Part shown: in pieces, positions 61,874-64,000 of the stretch
Position numbering within the stretch: position 1 is the stretch's first letter
How the letters are laid out: every line of letters starts with the position of its first letter
From: Anaerolineae bacterium
GTDB taxonomy: Bacteria; Chloroflexota; Anaerolineae; Anaerolineales; Villigracilaceae
DNA: 64,000 nucleotides
Assembly: GCA_022013685.1 (NCBI GenBank)
Contig: JAKLPV010000024.1
Span: 1-64,000, forward strand
Reading direction: 5' to 3'
Notes under the pieces: model-generated
What the model was told of the DNA's origin: nothing
Databases searched by the model: none
What the model saw: only the letters and a program-made list of their open reading frames with translations
Made by a program: the position numbers and the translations under genes

Positions 61874-63745
61874 TTAACGTTCAAAACTGTGATAAGCGCC
61901 GTCTGTCGCCCATTCTTGGGGATAATCCTGGCGTGGCTGACGATCAAAACGAATGCGATTCAGTCCGTTCGCATAAGTGATGGTTTTTAAATAGACAGCT
62001 GTTTCGACCGGATAATCACGCCAAGTATCACATTTGTTTGAATATCCTCGCCAAGCGGGAAACTCCAGATCTTTTGTCTCGGTTTCGTAGTAATACTGGA
62101 TTTCTTGTCCGTGGATATTTTGCACCTTGGTCAACCGGAAGTCGTAAGGGTATTTGCGATATCCAGGTATAAATTCATTACAATCGCTATACGCCTCGTA
62201 GAGATACAGTTTGGGTTCGAAGAAATATTTATTTCCCACCTTATCCCATACAGTCCATATGCCGTTTGCGTATGAGAGGCGCCAATAGTTTTCATCTGCC
62301 AGGCGATAACTAGTGCCATCTGAAATAATCCGCGAACTGACTCCGTTGATATTCAACATGTAGGAATCATCAGCCAGGTACGCTACGTGCTCACGTGAAT
62401 CCCAAGTGATACTGCCCACATCCAGAGACCAGCCCATGCCCACCCACGAAGCCTGGGTTCGCACCGTTGATTGGTCGACCACCTGGCTGTTGTAGTTCAG
62501 AGCCAGGCTGGGCTGCAAGCCCCCCGGCCCCGGCGGCACTTCGATTGGAAATGCGTAGGAGGCCGCGCCAGTAAAAGTCGAAACCTGGAATGCATCTAAC
62601 GTCGGCAACTTTGAAGCCTGCCAGTCATTAACCCCAATATCGAACACTGTAAAGTGATCGGTACGGCTGCGCAACACCTTTCGATCCCGATCGACCGATG
62701 TCGTTAGCGCCTCCCAGGTGTCTGTCTCGGGGTTGTACCAGTACAGGTACAGGTCACCTTCCAACGCCTCAGGCACATCCAGATCGGCATATGAAACCTC
62801 GATCTCCACAAACTCCCTGAATTTGCGCTGCACTTGCTTGCCTGCCGCATCACGCGCATTGATCTCGAAGGGCCTGCCGCTCAAACTGTGGGGCGGCATC
62901 GATTCGGGCAGGGGCCGGTGAATGAAAACCTCGGCCGCTTCGCCCAGGGCGCCGTCTGGAAAGTCAACTTTCACTTTGCCATTCAAGCCGGCCACCCGGC
63001 CACCCTTTCGGGAGATTGCCATCTTTTCAAGCAGGGCAATTTGCGCCTGGGCCAGCGGTTCAGTATCCATAAAAAGTATTGATTTTTCGTCCACATCTTG
63101 CGGCAGCAGGAAAGCCGCGATCAAGACCGGCATTTCAGCCTCGGCGCTCACCTCAAAATGGAGGCTGCCCTTTTCTTCTGCCGGGATACGATGGATTTCT
63201 GTCGGTTGTTCCGCTTCCTGGGCTTGTTTTTTGTCCGTTTTCAAGCTGACATCGTCAGGCAGCCAGAAAACCAGGTCCAGCCCTTCCAGGTTCTTCCCGA
63301 TCACCTGCCATTGCAGGTTAACCTGTCCGCCAGAGCTGATAAACTCGGGATTGGCTTCCAGTAAAATTTGATACGGCTGCCCGGCCAGGTCTGCGCCATC
63401 GGTCGGGCTTGGGGTTGGCGTGAGAGAGGCTTCAGCGGTTGGCGGCTGCGGCGTTTCAGTCGGGGTAACGGTTTCCGTTTCCAGCGGCGTTTCGCTTGCG
63501 AGCGGCGTTTCAGTTAAGAATGCCGTGGCTTCATCCTGTGGTGTTGGCGTCTCAGAGGGGACAGACTCATCCTCGGGTGTTATGGAAGGCGTTGGCGTTG
63601 CAGTCGCATCTTCCTGAAAATCAACCTGTCCCTGCCCGCCACCTATCGGCAGCTGCTCCGCTTCTTTCGCCAGGACATCGATTGCCGGGGCAAAAGATTG
63701 TAAAACAAGCGCGATCAACATCACAAGATAAACCAGTTTTTTCAT
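61874..63745 (-). CDS. SpvB/RHS-type N-terminal part, ends at in-frame TAA
   Basis: 623 residues. Signal peptide (LVYLVMLIALVLQSFAPAI), a Thr/Pro/Glu-rich linker (to about 125), Ig-like domains, a ZU5-like segment (GGRVAGLNGKVKVDFPDGAL) and the SpvB/TcdB N-terminal beta-propeller start (ASYAFPIEVPPGPGGLQPSL, VGMGWSLDVGSITWD). It ends ...AYHSFER followed by TAA. The same frame continues to the RHS part. With read-through the protein would be about 2764 residues, so this is either a disrupted gene or a recoded stop. Confidence 0.85.
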   Translation of the reverse strand: MKKLVYLVMLIALVLQSFAPAIDVLAKEAEQLPIGGGQGQVDFQEDATATPTPSITPEDESVPSETPTPQDEATAFLTETPLASETPLETETVTPTETPQPPTAEASLTPTPSPTDGADLAGQPYQILLEANPEFISSGGQVNLQWQVIGKNLEGLDLVFWLPDDVSLKTDKKQAQEAEQPTEIHRIPAEEKGSLHFEVSAEAEMPVLIAAFLLPQDVDEKSILFMDTEPLAQAQIALLEKMAISRKGGRVAGLNGKVKVDFPDGALGEAAEVFIHRPLPESMPPHSLSGRPFEINARDAAGKQVQRKFREFVEIEVSYADLDVPEALEGDLYLYWYNPETDTWEALTTSVDRDRKVLRSRTDHFTVFDIGVNDWQASKLPTLDAFQVSTFTGAASYAFPIEVPPGPGGLQPSLALNYNSQVVDQSTVRTQASWVGMGWSLDVGSITWDSREHVAYLADDSYMLNINGVSSRIISDGTSYRLADENYWRLSYANGIWTVWDKVGNKYFFEPKLYLYEAYSDCNEFIPGYRKYPYDFRLTKVQNIHGQEIQYYYETETKDLEFPAWRGYSNKCDTWRDYPVETAVYLKTITYANGLNRIRFDRQPRQDYPQEWATDGAYHSFER

Positions 63746-63828
63746 TGCCTCACCTCACCCGAAAAAGTTTGTGCAAAATTACACGCGCCCGATTATCATT
63801 GAACTTATAATAAAATTCAATACGTAGA

Positions 63829-63856
63829 ACTTCGGATTTCCGAAGGTCAACCTTCG
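63829..63856. promoter_or_regulatory. Overlapping palindromes, candidate operator
   Basis: CTTCGGA-TT-TCCGAAG (63830-63845) overlaps CGAAGGT-CA-ACCTTCG (63841-63856) in the divergent gap between the RHS gene and the HTH-type gene. The gap 63746-63915 is AT-rich; TATAATAAA at 63806-63814 is a possible -10 region. The palindromes would suit a dimeric regulator. Confidence 0.45.
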
Positions 63857-63915
63857 AGTTTTGGAAGATTTTAGCCATTGTTGTCAAAATTTCGCATGCC
63901 GTTGGAGAATTTATA

Positions 63916-64000
63916 ATGAATCGCAAAGAATTCGGAAAATTACTGGCCGCCCTGCGAAAAAGCGAGCACGATGAGCATTTTCGCCAGCTTACCCAACGCC
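63916..64000 (+). CDS. N-terminus of an HTH-type regulator, partial
   Basis: 28 residues before the window edge: ATG with GGAG 8 nt upstream, then NRKEFGKLLAALRKSEHDEH and FRQLTQR. This start is typical of XRE-like HTH proteins of the MNRKEFGKLLAALR type. Divergent from the RHS gene and therefore a candidate regulator of it; the domain itself lies outside the window. Confidence 0.55.
   Translation, partial: MNRKEFGKLLAALRKSEHDEHFRQLTQR

Overview
The window looks like a chromosomal segment of a monoderm, moderately GC-rich bacterium, most likely Chloroflexota, class Anaerolineae. This is inferred from the protein repertoire: DUF3048 and LysM/M23 proteins, Thr/Pro-rich linkers on surface proteins, many lipoproteins without outer-membrane proteins, a DUF1800/DUF1501 pair, and dispersed palindromic intergenic repeats. 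No rRNA or other marker is present to prove it.

Layout. 1-8.4 kb is mostly minus strand: small membrane and zinc-ribbon proteins, a GIY-YIG protein, the selenocysteine elongation factor SelB, a coiled-coil protein, and a three-gene operon of complex I/Mrp-like membrane subunits. 8.4-13.0 kb is plus strand: DUF3048 protein, SRAP protease-like DNA-crosslink protein, MFS exporter, LysM/M23 peptidase. A tRNA-Val(CAC) with its own promoter and terminator follows, then an orphan promoter-terminator unit.

13.7-41.7 kb is the centre of interest: one co-directional set of genes encoding an extracellular contractile injection system (eCIS, phage-tail-like). It opens with a membrane-facing module (an FHA protein, a two-TM Ig-like protein, a 2037-residue FHA-TM-Ig giant, and a ligand-binding-type lipoprotein). 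It continues with the AAA+ ATPase, a DUF4157 protein, the cap (Pvc16-like), sheath, two tube-like proteins, a tail-assembly-chaperone-like gene that appears to need a -1 frameshift on a G8 run to make its C-terminal extension, a 54-aa protein, a third tube-like protein, a Pro-rich QR-motif protein, LysM tube/baseplate protein, VgrG/gp5-like spike, PAAR tip, gp25, baseplate J, tail protein I and a final eCIS-type protein. I see no tail fibre and no tape measure. A secreted lytic-transglycosylase-like protein follows.

43.4-47.2 kb is a heterodimeric ABC exporter behind what looks like a complete ribosome-controlled attenuator: promoter, 23-codon leader peptide with a strong Shine-Dalgarno, intrinsic terminator. 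47.4-50.1 kb is an ECF sigma factor/anti-sigma operon with two membrane proteins, interrupted by two copies of a TA-flanked MITE-like element. 50.2-54.4 kb encodes a TIM-barrel-like lipoprotein and the DUF1800/DUF1501 pair; the latter carries an intergenic-type repeat inserted in frame.

54.5-63.7 kb (minus) is an SpvB/RHS polymorphic-toxin-like protein of about 2764 codons, split by a single in-frame TAA. Four tandem carbohydrate-binding-like modules interrupt its core, its C-terminus carries an HELGH metallopeptidase-like domain, and a lipoprotein gene lies one base downstream. A divergent HTH-type regulator begins at the right edge.
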